A model generated the notes under the pieces. It worked only from the letters and a program-made list of their open reading frames with translations, was not told the DNA's origin and did not search any database. Below are positions 35,966-46,951 of a stretch of DNA of 64,000 nt, in pieces (the stretch's first letter is position 1; each line of letters starts with the position of its first letter). A program made the translations under genes and the position numbers. The stretch comes from Cristatella mucedo (lineage: Eukaryota > Bryozoa > Phylactolaemata > Cristatellidae): NCBI GenBank assembly GCA_009760855.2, contig WPIO01000014.1, positions 1,329,001 to 1,393,000 on the forward strand. The letters are read 5' to 3'.

Positions 35966-37769
35966 CAACATGTGGTTGTAAGCATTCGAATTTAGTAGGT
36001 TATTCAAGAAGGTCCTTAAACCACTAGCCTAATAGGTCGAGGCGCACTATAAAAGGGCGCTGACGAGCAGGCATATTCAATCACATCTAAAAGAACTGGT
36101 TGCCCCTTTGAAGAAAAATCCCGAAGCTGCGCTGCTCTATGAGCTCTTTAGTGTTCTCTAAAAAGTCTCCTCTAAAAGTGTCTTCTTTAAAAAAGTGCAA
36201 TTGAAATGGGGCTAAATCAGCTAGATCAGCTAGAGTATGACTGATTTAATTGTTTGCTGTTCCTGAACTATAGCGGCATTAATAATAATTATAACTGAAT
36301 TAAAATGATAGCAGAACCGATTATGCGATAGTCTATGGTCAGGCTAGCATGAAGTCAAAACGTGCTCCGGGAGTTGTGCTCCTGAACATTCGAGCTTCTC
36401 GGCTTTGGGCCGCAAGAGAGTGGCAGCACGTCACAGTTACTGCTGTTGAACGCCAGTAATGCTCCAAAGCTCTTAGCTCTTCGTCGCTCGATCGCTCTTC
36501 GTCGCTGCCGCGTTCTGCCGCGTTCTGTCGTCGTGCCCAGGTGCGTCGTTGCTTACCTTCGTCGTTACCGACAAGCCGCGATTCCGAGGTTCGGGGCGTT
36601 CGCCGGCGTTCGTCGCGTGATGGGTCGGCTGAGGCTGCCGCAGTTACGAGCTCTGTAGTAGACATATACCCAGTTTGTAGCGCTTTAATCTGTTTCCGGA
36701 GAGCACGAGGCTTCGCACCAAAGTTGTGCAGCACTGCAGATGCACTTCTTAAACATGCTTAAAAAGGAGTCTGTCACGCCAAATTTGGAGACCACGAAGC
36801 CGGGCGCGTGTCATACGCCATCTCCTTAATCTTGCCTATAGAGCATTGCCTCTTTAGCCCAGCGAAAAGTACGGTCACTGATCCTGGTTCCTTTTAGAAT
36901 CCAACCCATAGCTGGCGTGACGCTAGCATGCCGCCTTTCTTTCTGAACAGTCTTTCTAGCCCAACCGAAAACAATCGGTAGCCGCAGTTAGAGAAGTAGC
37001 TCAAAGCTGAGCGCAGGAAAGAGGGGCGCCTCCCGAAAAGCCTCAAGAGCTGCTATCGAATGAAGGTAACAGCAATACTGCCTTTGGCATGGCACCCTAA
37101 GAGAACCGAATCAGCAACCTGTCCGGGCGCACAAGACAGCTCGCGCTACAAGAGAAGCGATAGCGAAGAGCCAATGACGTCAGCAAGGCGTCATGCTTTG
37201 CATGCAAAAGCACGTACGCGTCATGCCAAGACGTGCATGCAATAAGACATTCGCGGCTCCAGGGCCGTAGGACCCCGGTGCCAGTCGCGAGCACTGAATC
37301 GTGCACGCGATAAGCCCTCAAACACACAACAAGAAAGACAAGCCCGCCGAGGCGCTGTACGGAAGCGTATACGCTCTTGCTTTAATCGAAACGTGCACCG
37401 TCTTAGAATACAGGTACGCAAAGGACTATTCAAAACTAAGCCCTATGGCTTATGGCTTATCTATTGAACGCAGGTAGTCCCAGGGGAGGGCTAACGGACT
37501 TCCATCTGAGGGCTGAAGGAGTTTTCGCTCGCTAGCCCGCTGATAGCAATCCAGGCGGCCCGCCCCCCCCCCCGAGGGGGGCCAAAGCCACCCAGCCCTG
37601 TATATGCGGGCCTGCTGACTAGTAAATGAACCACCACGCCTTCGACTGCTAGCTGCTACACAGCACGCCAACGCCGGATGACCAGCATAGCTCAAAGTAC
37701 CGCGTGACATCTGCCCGTACATCTGGGCGTACTATTCCAAAACGACTTGTCAATAGAATAGCACGTGTC
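35966..37769. other. No gene recognised
   Basis: Contains a GC-rich block near 36400-36660 with open frames on both strands that match nothing, and a C11-GAG-G6 hairpin at about 37562-37578. No repeat family is identified. Confidence 0.4.
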
Positions 37770-38370
37770 CTCCTCCACTATGAAGTCGGCTTATTTTCAA
37801 CTAAGGAGCACCACCAAAATCTGGGCGGGCGTGCCTAGGTAAGAGTTCGGCGGCAGCCTACTAGAGTTCGCGTTATTGCAATGTCGCCTATCGATTACTT
37901 ATATCCCCTAGATTCAGGACTCCTGTCCAGCGCCCTTGATCGCATGCAACAGGAGCAAAACTCGGCAGCTCGGCTCGTCTGTCGTCGTCATCACGTGGCG
38001 CGGCTGCCACATCGCTCACATCGCACCAGATCATCGATCACATCGATCACATCGATCGATCAGAGCTCTGAGCTTGGCTAGCTCCCCGATGCTGGAGCGT
38101 CGATTCGATTTCCGGTCGCTTAACTCGCCTACACCAGCCTGCTTGTTCGATCTCCTTGCTCCCTTAGTTCGCGCTCACGCCACTCGCTCCTGACGCTAAG
38201 TTTAAACCTTTTGGCGGTCGAGCCTCCAGCTCTTTCATGCACCGAGAGCTTTGAACTCGCTTCCGGCTACACGCACGACCTTGCAATGACCTTGCGTCTC
38301 TTAAGTCGAGGCTAAAGATGCATCCGTTTCGGCCGGCTTTCCTTTCGCCCAAGTAAACTTGTCTTGTTCT
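37770..38370 (+). mobile_element. Highly decayed LINE-A-like remnant
   Basis: Isolated pieces of the LINE-A C-terminus can be read in changing frames: [34 protein letters not shown], and a final KMHPFRPAF that parallels KTHLFRTAF. Many indels are present. An old insertion or a related family. Confidence 0.5.
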
Positions 38371-38717
38371 GTTCCGCGCGTCCTTTTCGCCTGCACATGT
38401 GCACAATTCAGTGCACGCTACTAGCGAAAGGTCCTACTGACCGGGGGCGGGGCGGCGGTTGCACGAGAATCTTCATGCTCGCTGCAGCATAAGCGTCAAA
38501 CTTGTCTGCTTTTGCTTTTGCTCGATAGCGTACATTTGACTAACCCCGTGGGTATTGATTCTCATGCAGCGAGTTGTACAGCGCTTGAGTTAAGATCGAG
38601 TTATTAGAATAGCACATAGAATAGCTCAAGAAACTATACAAAAGACATACTATTGCTATATTATTTATGTGGGCTCACTCGGTTGCAGCGGTAAAGTCTT
38701 GCGGTATCAAGTAACGG

Positions 38718-38718
<1 letters not shown>

Positions 38719-38808
<90 letters not shown>
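38719..38808. repeat. (TA)n(TG)n(TA)n compound microsatellite
   Basis: TA array, then about 12 TG units, then TA again. TG and TA runs can adopt Z-DNA or cruciform forms. Confidence 0.95.
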
Positions 38809-38809
<1 letters not shown>

Positions 38810-40225
38810 CAAAGTACTCCAATTTACCGAAGCCTAACAATACATTCACCATACCTTAACGGCTAGTCCCCTCGACTCGTTATACCTGACTATATTTTGC
38901 TACTGCCTCTAATAAACTATCTTTTGCTACTGCCTCTAGTAACCCTGCAACTAGTCATATAAACTAAAAAGTACGAGTATCGTGTAAATCCGGAATCTAA
39001 AACCACACCAACTGTGTCTACGATAATACGCCATACAGCATCGGTAGTAGGTTTATTATGAGTGGCTGCTATATTTAGCGAAACTCACCTTATATAAGCG
39101 ACGGCCGCGTGAGTCGGGTTAATTGTTCTGCACGACTTGTTGCTGTAAAAAAAGCCGATAAAAGATACAGTTCATCCCACTTAAAATTATGGCTTCGCCA
39201 TAATGTCAAAAATACGTCGACCGATTTCTAGATCGTTCCGTAATCTTGTCGAGCCGTACGTCTCGTGTGCAGACTTCGATAAAACGTGCTGAATAAAGGT
39301 GCACTTGGCGTCGTTTTTTGAGGAGCACTGATCTCTGTAACTATTGCAGTTCGATGGCAAAGGACTCCCCGCCCCCTGCCCCGCCCTCTTTACGGCTGCT
39401 CCGGTGATGGCGATCCCAGAGCCGCGAGCTATGCCTGCCATGAGCTCAGCAGCGAAACGCTCCGAGACCGAAGCGTTTCCATTTTTCCGTTTTCAGCAGG
39501 TCGAAAGCCATTCGGAGCCTCAATCAGAGCTGAGTGAGACATGAGCGAATGTCCACGGGCATGCCGCGCTTGTCCCAGATATTGAACATGCCTAGCAGTC
39601 GAAATTCCAGCAGTTCTCATGTGTGCGTGTGACGATTACTAACTAGCTTTGGTTATCGCCACGGTTCGGATTTTAGACGAAAAGGGATTTCTTCGCTTGC
39701 AGATGGTACACTACCTTCGTGGCCAATTAGGAAACTGCGGACACACTATTGCATTTAGCCTCGAAGGAGAGTTTAGTTTTGTTAAACTTACTCTCAGGAT
39801 GACACCTGTTAATCTTTCGCTTCACGAATGACGAGGGGAAAACGCTTGACCTCAATGGCATGAGAAATCACGCACACGGCTTTGCATTTACAATCTAAAG
39901 ACATATTGCCTTTAGCTCGATTGAAAATAGGCAACTAGGCCTATCGGGTAGAAATGTCACATTCCTCACGGGGTTCACACGGAAAGCTACTAAGAATACT
40001 GGGGAAATGTTCTAGACAGGGTCTTCTGTCCAAAGCAAAATACTTGCATCTTTTCTCAACCGGACATAAAGAAATAATCACTGTTAAGCTTGCATCATCA
40101 CAAATGTAAAACGAGAGAGTAAGTTTGCTATGATGCCGCTGCAACCCTTTAACGGTTGTAATTTCCCGCCAGAGCATCCTGCTATATTGGCTTAATTAAA
40201 TTCTTGAAGGCAAACCTTAATCGCG
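38809..40225. other. No gene recognised
   Basis: The minus-strand frame at 39187-39441 (84 codons from MAGIARGSGIAITGAAVKRA) and the plus frame at 39344-39544 overlap a GC-richer patch. Neither matches a known family, and I find no splice partners. Confidence 0.35.
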
Positions 40226-42505
40226 ATGTTTTTTTCCAAACCAACGTTACCTCTTTTCGACCAGGAAGCATTTGATAGCTTTGGGATCTTTTACCAGACA
40301 GCACACGGCAAGGAACTGTATGCCTATTCCAATAACCAAGGTATGGGTGACGTATTAGAACGTGTATTGTGGCAACTAACTAGCGACTGAGCAGGACAGT
40401 GTAAAAAAAAAGATATTGGAAACAAACGCAATAAATTAGGTAAAAGACGAAATCGTAAAACTTGCATTTTGTCATGAGAGTTTTTGTGCACACGGCTTAG
40501 TAAAAGTATGCAATATTTTGTGAATACGATTGTTTAAATCTACAATGCAATGCAATTTTTCAGTCAGTTGGATCAGTTACGCTTCACTCAGCCCTAACAT
40601 AGATGTTAATACTGAGGCTACTTGCTGGCCATTCGTTTGTGATGCTGTATAATGCTTAGCGAATCCATCGAATTATATGTAGATCCTCTAGAGTCACTGT
40701 ATCGTTCGTAATGTAGCGAATTGGATTCGGCCCCGAATCATGTCGGTTAGTCGACGCCTTCAATATATTACTGGAAACAATTGCAATTTAAAAATACAGG
40801 TAATGGGCTTACCTTTTGCATTTTAAAGAATTAATCACATTCATTTCTAGGCTTGGGGGTAATTTTACTTGCAGCAGATGTGGTAATGGTTTTATCACGA
40901 TATGGCCGGCCATCTTATGACCCAGTTTCTTTTTTTGATTGGGTGTTTCTGTTCTCAATTCCTCCAAGAGATCTTATTTCTGTAAGGCCAGCTGGTAATA
41001 ATAATAATAAACTTGACAAAGCACCCTTAGAGGACTCAATCTCTATCTAGACGCTTTACAGTTGCTGCAAAGGAAATACGATCGAATAGTGAGTGGTATC
41101 ATGCTTGATAAAATAAATGAATAACATGGTTAGGGGTGACATGCGAAGCGTCAGTATGCAAGTGTGGTTAGTGGCAGCATGCAACAGTGTAAGCACGCAT
41201 AAGCACATGAAGAACGAATCACATGGATCCACTAAATGCTGTCATAAATAGGTGCGTTTTTAATTTCTTTTTAAATGTGGTCAAGTTAAGGGATGTCGTG
41301 ACGCAAGTGGGGACTTAGTGCCAGGCTTTGGGAGCATACGAACTAAACGCATGGTCTCCAAAGAATTTGAGGTTTGTACGAGGTATAGGTAAACAGTTAG
41401 ATTCCGAAAAGCGGGTGCTACGATGCTTGGCCTGTTGGGGAGTAGATCTGATAGATAGGCTGAAGCCAAAGAATGAAGGAACCTACAAGTGAATCACTAA
41501 ACCTTGAAGTCAATGTGTTGCTTGACTGGTAGCCACTGTAGGTCGGCAAGAAGTGGTGTGTACGTGGCAGCTGCGATGCTTACGACAGACAAGCCTAGCT
41601 GCAGAGCTTTGCACCAGCTATAAGTGCCTGATTGCACATGCCGGTAGGCCAGCAAGCAGTGAGTTACAGAAGTCAAGACGGGATGACTCTAATGCATGGA
41701 CCAACTTAGATGTGGTATCCATATGTAAACAAACTCGAATTTTAGCAATGTCATGTAGCTGAAAGTAGGCAGACTTGATTGTGGAACTGATGTGGTCGTC
41801 TAACGAGATGTCACTTTGGAACATGACACCTAGATTTCGTGCAGATTCAACAGGAGATAAACTTGCAGAGCCAATTTTGAGCGTCAGCCTTTCCAATTTC
41901 TGAATCACACTTAGTTTGCGCATAACTAGTAGTGACTTCAGTGATGATATGATTCGTAGGGCCTCTAAACTTATCTCTTTTCATCTACTATAATTTCACT
42001 ACATAACGTCATTTCTTGTTGTTTGAACTTTAGGCTTTGAAAGATTGATTAGCTTATGTGCCAGGAGCAGCAATGCTCAAGTATCTATCACTGCCGGAAT
42101 GTTAGTAGGGCTTCTCTGGTCCGCGATTAAATTATCTGAGCACAGTTCGACGTTAGCACCGACGAAATTAATTTGCTACCAGGTCCGATCCATGACATCG
42201 ATTGTAATTTATTATCGTTTAATTAACCCATATTATTAAAGAGCTTCAGACCTCAATAATACGAGTTGATAAATCCCCAAAAATTGGTGTCGGCACACTT
42301 TTCGCACCCCTTTACTCATCCCTTAGGTGAAGTCAGTAAACACTGCGGAATGGAAAGGCGGCTTCTTTTATTTATATTCCTGCTCGTAATGGTTTTCGTT
42401 GAGACCCTAAACCAGCTTTTGTATCTCAAACCTTTTAAAGCTGCCGAGTTGGCAGACAGGCAGGACCAAAGACTGCTTTCATTTGTCATGGCAGGCGTGT
42501 ATTAA
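40226..42505 (+). CDS. Putative four-exon membrane protein
   Basis: Not recognised. Candidate exons are 40226-40340, 40851-40994, 42034-42144 and 42327-42505. They join in phase (1, 1, 1) to 182 residues ending in TAA. Exon 1 reads FGIFYQTAHGKELYAYSNNQ. Hydrophobic segments are LGVILLAADVVMVLS (40-54), VSITAGMLVGLLWSAIKL (103-120) and RLLLFIFLLVMVFVETL (135-151), so it would be a small multi-pass protein. Acceptors are good (TTTCTAG, AACTTTAG, CCCTTAG) and the first donor is good (CAAG|GTATGG). The third donor (CACA|GTTCGA) is weak. A minus-strand LINE-A starts right at the second donor. It could be a real gene, a pseudogene or chance. The true start may be upstream. Confidence 0.35.
40996..41934 (-). 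mobile_element. LINE-A copy, 5' truncated
   Basis: (TAA)n at 40996-41009, complement of the 3' UTR hairpin (ACTTGACAAAGCACCC), then the ORF C-terminus back to KLSVIQKLERLTLKIGSAS. Several substitutions break the end of the ORF; 101 codons remain open at 41618-41923. It lies in the second intron of the putative membrane-protein gene. Confidence 0.85.
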
Positions 42506-43235
42506 ATATAAAGATTAACCTCGCTTGCAACAATTACAAGACTCGTTGCTATCAATATATACGATCTGCGATAAACGATCGACAGCGTCCAGGTAACTTT
42601 TACCCCACCATCGTATGCAGAAAACTTCGCTGGAATTAGAACAGCTCGGCTTAATAGGCACGTGACGTCAGCCTCGAGCCTTACCATTGTCACTGGCCAA
42701 TGCGCCTCTCTTTCTCTGAGTGAAACACTAGCCATTGAAAGTGCTAACGCGTGCAGGTCAAAAGTCTCACGCTCCGCAAAAATTCACTTTTCTCTGGCCA
42801 CAGTACTTATCTGAACGAAATTGCAGACGGAGAAAGGAGTTTAGAAAATGCCAAGGAATATATAAATAGCCAAGGAATATATAAATCTTCCCTTGGAAGA
42901 TGAAGCTTTCGAGCCTCAAGTTCTTCTCTTGATCTCAAGCCCTTGAGACTCTCGAGGCTTCCATTGTATTTTTTCACGAGGTTCCTCTTTTGTTTTGGCG
43001 TACAAGAAGTAATCGCGGTAATGGCCAAATCGAGCTGTAAAAGGAGCTCAAGTAGAAAAATGTAGCAAGTGAATTCGCAATTTGTCCTCAGCTACAGGTT
43101 CCTGCGTCTCTTTAAGCTTCAAAGTGTTATTAATAACGCTGAAACATTTTCTTGAGCCACAAGAGAACGATATCTCTTTATTTTTCTGCAAATTAAGCAT
43201 GTCATTTGCATGCTTGGTGACCCACGTTGTCCCCG
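42506..43235. other. No feature recognised
   Basis: A direct duplication GCCAAGGAATATATAAAT occurs twice in tandem at about 42849-42888. Nothing else stands out. Confidence 0.4.
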
Positions 43236-43388
43236 CCCGGTCTTAGCCCGGGGGTAAGGTGCTTGATCTCCAGGTCGTGAGTCCAAGCCCTGCACCGGGT
43301 GATCCTTTATTGCCCACTGCGAGCGGTGGTGATAGACGTTAAGGCTCTTTTGCCGTTGTACAAATGAGGCTGTTGAATCAGCTACTTA
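43236..43388 (+). mobile_element. SINE-A copy, older subfamily
   Basis: Head TAGCCCGGGGGTAAGGTGCT, B box region GTCCAAGCCCTGCACCGGGT, then GATGAGGCTGTTGAATCAGC. Confidence 0.75.
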
Positions 43389-43419
43389 TATATATTTTTT
43401 AGCTTTAACACAATGTAAT

Positions 43420-45240
43420 GTAATGTATCTCCGTCTGTAACTCCACAAAGCCATAAAGACTATGTGGGTGTTACACAGGAGAGTCTTGTATAGCGAACTC
43501 ACAGCCTAAGCGGTTTTCGGTACTCGTTCGGTAGCCAACAGACTTTATCTCACGCAACAAAGAGAAAGTGAGGAGCATAGCAGAATCAGGAGAGCAGTTG
43601 AGGTATGAGTAACATGGAAGTTGCAGCTCAGGACCGCTGAAAGGACGAGCCATAGTCGGCAGCAGGAGAGTAGTTTTCGTTGCGTAAGAATCGTGGAAGC
43701 GAGCTCCACAGCCTAGGACCTGCAGAGCTGAAGCTTCTGTCGCCAATGGTCTTTAAGCTGAAGATGGGAACAGCTAATTTGTTGTCCATACAGGACCTGA
43801 AGGCGCGAGGAGGCTGAAACTGAGGCAGCAGTTCAGCTAGGTACGGAGGAGCCCAGCCGTGGCAGGCCTAGTGAACTTTGCTCTGAATCCGTTGATCAAC
43901 CTGCAGCCATTCTAGCTATTTAAGCCAATGAGACACGTGGTCAAACTTTTGGGACTTGAAAACTAGCCTTGCAGCCATATTCATAGCCAGCTGCAGTGGC
44001 CTAGTTGCTTTTATTAGTAGCCATGCCACAAGGGAATTACAATAATCAAACCGAGACAGAACTTAAGATCTAGTTAAATGTTTTGCAAGCCACCGTGGAA
44101 GAGAGCTCCTAATCTTAGATAGGGATCGGACGTGATGGCTAGCTGCAGAAGCATGCTTCTGAATGAAGCTTTTAAAATTTAGGCAGCTGTCAAAACGACA
44201 CCTAAATTTAGAGCACGTGGCGATGGTCGCACTACAGCATTACCTATTAGAAGAGCAAAGCCTTTTAATCCAGCCACACGCTTAGGGTGTCCTATGAGCA
44301 GTAGTTCGGTTTTATCGTCATTTAATTTCAGGAAGTTTTCCGACATCAATGATCGAATGTCGGCAAGGCAAGCATTTCGCTTATTAGTTGCTGCAGCAGA
44401 TTCCAGCGGTTTGAATGAAAAATACAGCCGAGTATCGTCAGTATAAAAGGGATATTATATTCCACGGGCCTTAATCACGTTTTCCAAAGATTGAGTATAA
44501 ATGGAAAACAGCAAGGGACCGAGTACAGACCCTTGAAGGATTCCACAGGTGACCCGTCACGTGCGTGAGAAATGACCTCCACACGACACGGATTGAACAC
44601 AATCAGATAAGTACGATTTGAACCACGCCAGTGCTTCGTCTGCTAGACCGATCGTTGTTCTCTATTGTTCAAGTAGAACGTCGTGATCAAGGTGTCGAAG
44701 GCAGCTGATAGATCTAGCAGAGCTAGGGCAGTGACATTCCCGCGATCGTTGCCACATTGAATGTCATTGTTAGCACAGAGGAGAGCAGTTTCAGTGAAGT
44801 GCTGTCTCTTGAACCCTGATTGAAATGTTTCTGACATTTCATTCTTTTCAATATGTGCAACCAGCTGCTTAGCGACAATTTTTCAAGAGTCTTTGACGAG
44901 AAAGGAAGAGAGCAAACTGGGCGATAGTTTGCAAGGACCTCTGTATCTAATCCAGGCTTTTTAAGTATGGGTCAAGCGATTGTCGATTTTAAGCAATTGG
45001 GTACAACCCTTTTTTTCCAAAAAAGAATTAGAAATCTCTGTTATGGCCGGGATAAGTTGGTCTGCCAATGAAGACCGCAGAGATGATGGTATGGGGTGTT
45101 CAGGAGACGAGCTCTTTTTGCTTGACCTTATTAAGGTAGCCACATCGCATGCAGAAACCTCGGAAAAACGTGTGCCATAATCTAGAAATGTGGATGCACA
45201 AGTTTCTAATCAAAGACAGTTCTGCACATGCATCGCTGTC
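43420..45240 (-). mobile_element. LINE-B copy, longest
   Basis: Minus strand. The most upstream recognisable part is TEISNSFLEKKGCTQLLKID, then SETFQSGFKRQHFTETALL and ALALLDLSAAFDT of the RT, the thumb region with LLLIGHPKRVAGLKGFALL, and the 3' UTR (CCACATAGTCTTTATGGC) at about 43440-43480. At least eight stops or frameshifts. The catalytic YxDD region reads FYTDDTRLY. Confidence 0.75.
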
Positions 45241-45273
45241 TCGCCATGCTTCATGCTGAAGAACTCGTGGGTA

Positions 45274-45422
45274 TTAGACTAGGGCAAGGTGCTCGCACTT
45301 CTGGACCCAGGTAGAGGGCTCGAGTCATCCGGCGGCCAAGCCTTTATTGCCCACGGCAAGCGTAGGTGATAGCCGTTAAGGCTCTCCTGTCGCTACTTGA
45401 ACGACGCTGTTGAATCAGCGAA
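45274..45422 (+). mobile_element. SINE-A copy, older subfamily
   Basis: GGGCAAGGTGCTCGCACTTC, B box GGGCTCGAGTCATCCG, then CGTTAAGGCTCTCCTGTCGC and GACGCTGTTGAATCAGC. Confidence 0.7.
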
Positions 45423-45535
45423 CCTTTAATTTGTACTCACCAACCCCCTCTAAATTTCGAGCAGGACCCGCGGCTATCGAAAAACTTACGTCCTTTGCCC
45501 CTTTCGCGCATTTTGCTCTGTCAACCTCAATTTTT

Positions 45536-45705
45536 TGAGGATGGCACACTAGGTAAGGCGGTTGCTTTCACGACCTCGGTCCCGCGGTCGTGGGTTCGAT
45601 TTCTGCGGTGGGCGAATCTTTATCGCCACTGCAAGCGGTGGTGATAGCCGTAAAGGCTCTTCTGTCGCTATACAAAAAGAGGCTGTTTAATCAGCTAGGA
45701 TTAAA
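45536..45705 (+). mobile_element. SINE-A copy, full length
   Basis: A box GGCACACTAGGTAAGGCGG, B box GTGGGTTCGATTTCTGCGG, CCACTGCAAGCGGTGGTG, then AAAAAGAGGCTGTTTAATCA. It is close to the consensus of the young copies. Confidence 0.85.
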
Positions 45706-45852
45706 AATTTTTTTTGTATAGCTCATTGAAAATCTTAATGCAAACGGTACGAAAGTGCCGACATGGCTCTTTGTCATTGTCCCCGCCGTTTCTCTTTCTC
45801 TCCAACGTTTCTGGTGAGCGGTATTGACACGCAGCCGCAGCTGTGGCCGTGA

Positions 45853-45902
45853 GCGGACGCGAAGTCAGTTGACGTTGACGCGAAGTCAGTTGACGCGAAG
45901 TA
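45853..45902 (+). repeat. Short tandem repeat
   Basis: The unit GACGCGAAGTCAGTT occurs about three times with a truncated last copy. Confidence 0.7.
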
Positions 45903-46467
45903 CTCCTCTTGTCAGGTCAGCAATCTTTCGAGCACCCGCAATCAAGTGGAAAGCATAGCTAACTGAGGAGCACAGTCAATAGTATTAAAGTAGCCGAGTA
46001 GCAGATGTAGCCGTGAAGGTTTGCCACGTCAGCAGGAAGAGGTGGGAGGGAGCGTGGATTTAAAAAAAAATAACTTGTGTCTGACATTCATAAACTTGTC
46101 GGGTCAATTTTCAAAAATTGCTAAGCATGGAGGCTAAGCGGAATGATTTAAAAAGTGAACGTCACATTTCTAATAGGATTTGTATGAGTTGCTACTGCGA
46201 GAGCTTCAATTATAATTTTGATCTCTGTTACGAACGCATTGCTTCGGCTCCGAAACAAAGGTCTGAGCCAAAAATACAGCGTCCGCAGCATCTGTGTACT
46301 ATTCCTTGCAAATGAGGACATATAATGGTGGAAATAGCACCTCTAGGCGTGGCTAACAAGTCGTTGAAAGCGCACTTACGCACGAAGCTGTAGCGACGAT
46401 AGCAGAGCGAGGCAACAATCACGACGACCCATTCCTTCACAAGGGCCCTGAGGTTTGTGAAGGAATA

Positions 46468-46533
46468 ACTTAAGATCTCTTAAGAAATAATCTAATAATA
46501 TCTCTTAAGACCTCTTAAGAAATCGTCTTAAGG
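46468..46533. repeat. TCTTAAG palindromic repeats
   Basis: CTCTTAAGA or close variants occur about five times in 65 bases. The core CTTAAG is self-complementary. Confidence 0.7.
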
Positions 46534-46549
46534 TCCTTGGCGTGAGGGC

Positions 46550-46716
46550 TGCGATAGCCCAGTAGGTAAGGTGCAAGCACGCTGGCTCTTAACAACCGAG
46601 GTCGTCGTAGGTTTAAATCCTGCAGCGGGCAATTCCTTGTTGCCAACTGCAAACGGTGGTGATAGCCGTTAAGGCTCTTTCCCCGGTCTACCGATGAGGC
46701 TGCTAAATCAGCCAAT
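46550..46716 (+). mobile_element. SINE-A copy, older subfamily
   Basis: A box ATAGCCCAGTAGGTAAGGTG is tRNA-like. The B box TAGGTTTAAATCCTGC is mutated. The end is GATGAGGCTGCTAAATCAGC. Confidence 0.75.
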
Positions 46717-46748
46717 CTGTATATATTATATATCGCCCTCCACAGCCT

Positions 46749-46951
46749 CCTGGAGTCGCATCTGACCAGGACGAATCCGGCCGATCAGTACGATTCCGAA
46801 CGATCCCGGACGATCAGGACGAATCACGACGATCAGACATCCGGACGATCAGGACGAATCCGGCTCACTATCAGGACGATCCCGGACGATCAGGACATTC
46901 GTCCGGATCCAGATGCGACTCCAGCTGGAGTCGCATCTGGATCCGGACGAA
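46749..46951. repeat. GGACGATCA array and 54-bp perfect palindrome
   Basis: CTGGAGTCGCATCTG starts the block at about 46750. It is followed by repeated GGACGATCAGGACGAATCC-type units and ends in a perfect palindrome (46898-46951). The palindrome's arms of 27 bp, with no spacer, contain the same CTGGAGTCGCATCTG motif inverted. No open frame. It may be a small foldback element or satellite. Confidence 0.85.

Noticed and set aside
39187-39441. 84-codon minus-strand frame with TYGSTRL-like ending
   Set aside because: The short resemblance to integrase-type motifs is not enough; no catalytic residues or partners are seen.
45536-45705. A functional tRNA gene in SINE-A or SINE-B heads
   Set aside because: A and B boxes are present but the cloverleaf is not complete, and the sequence repeats with a SINE body and tail.
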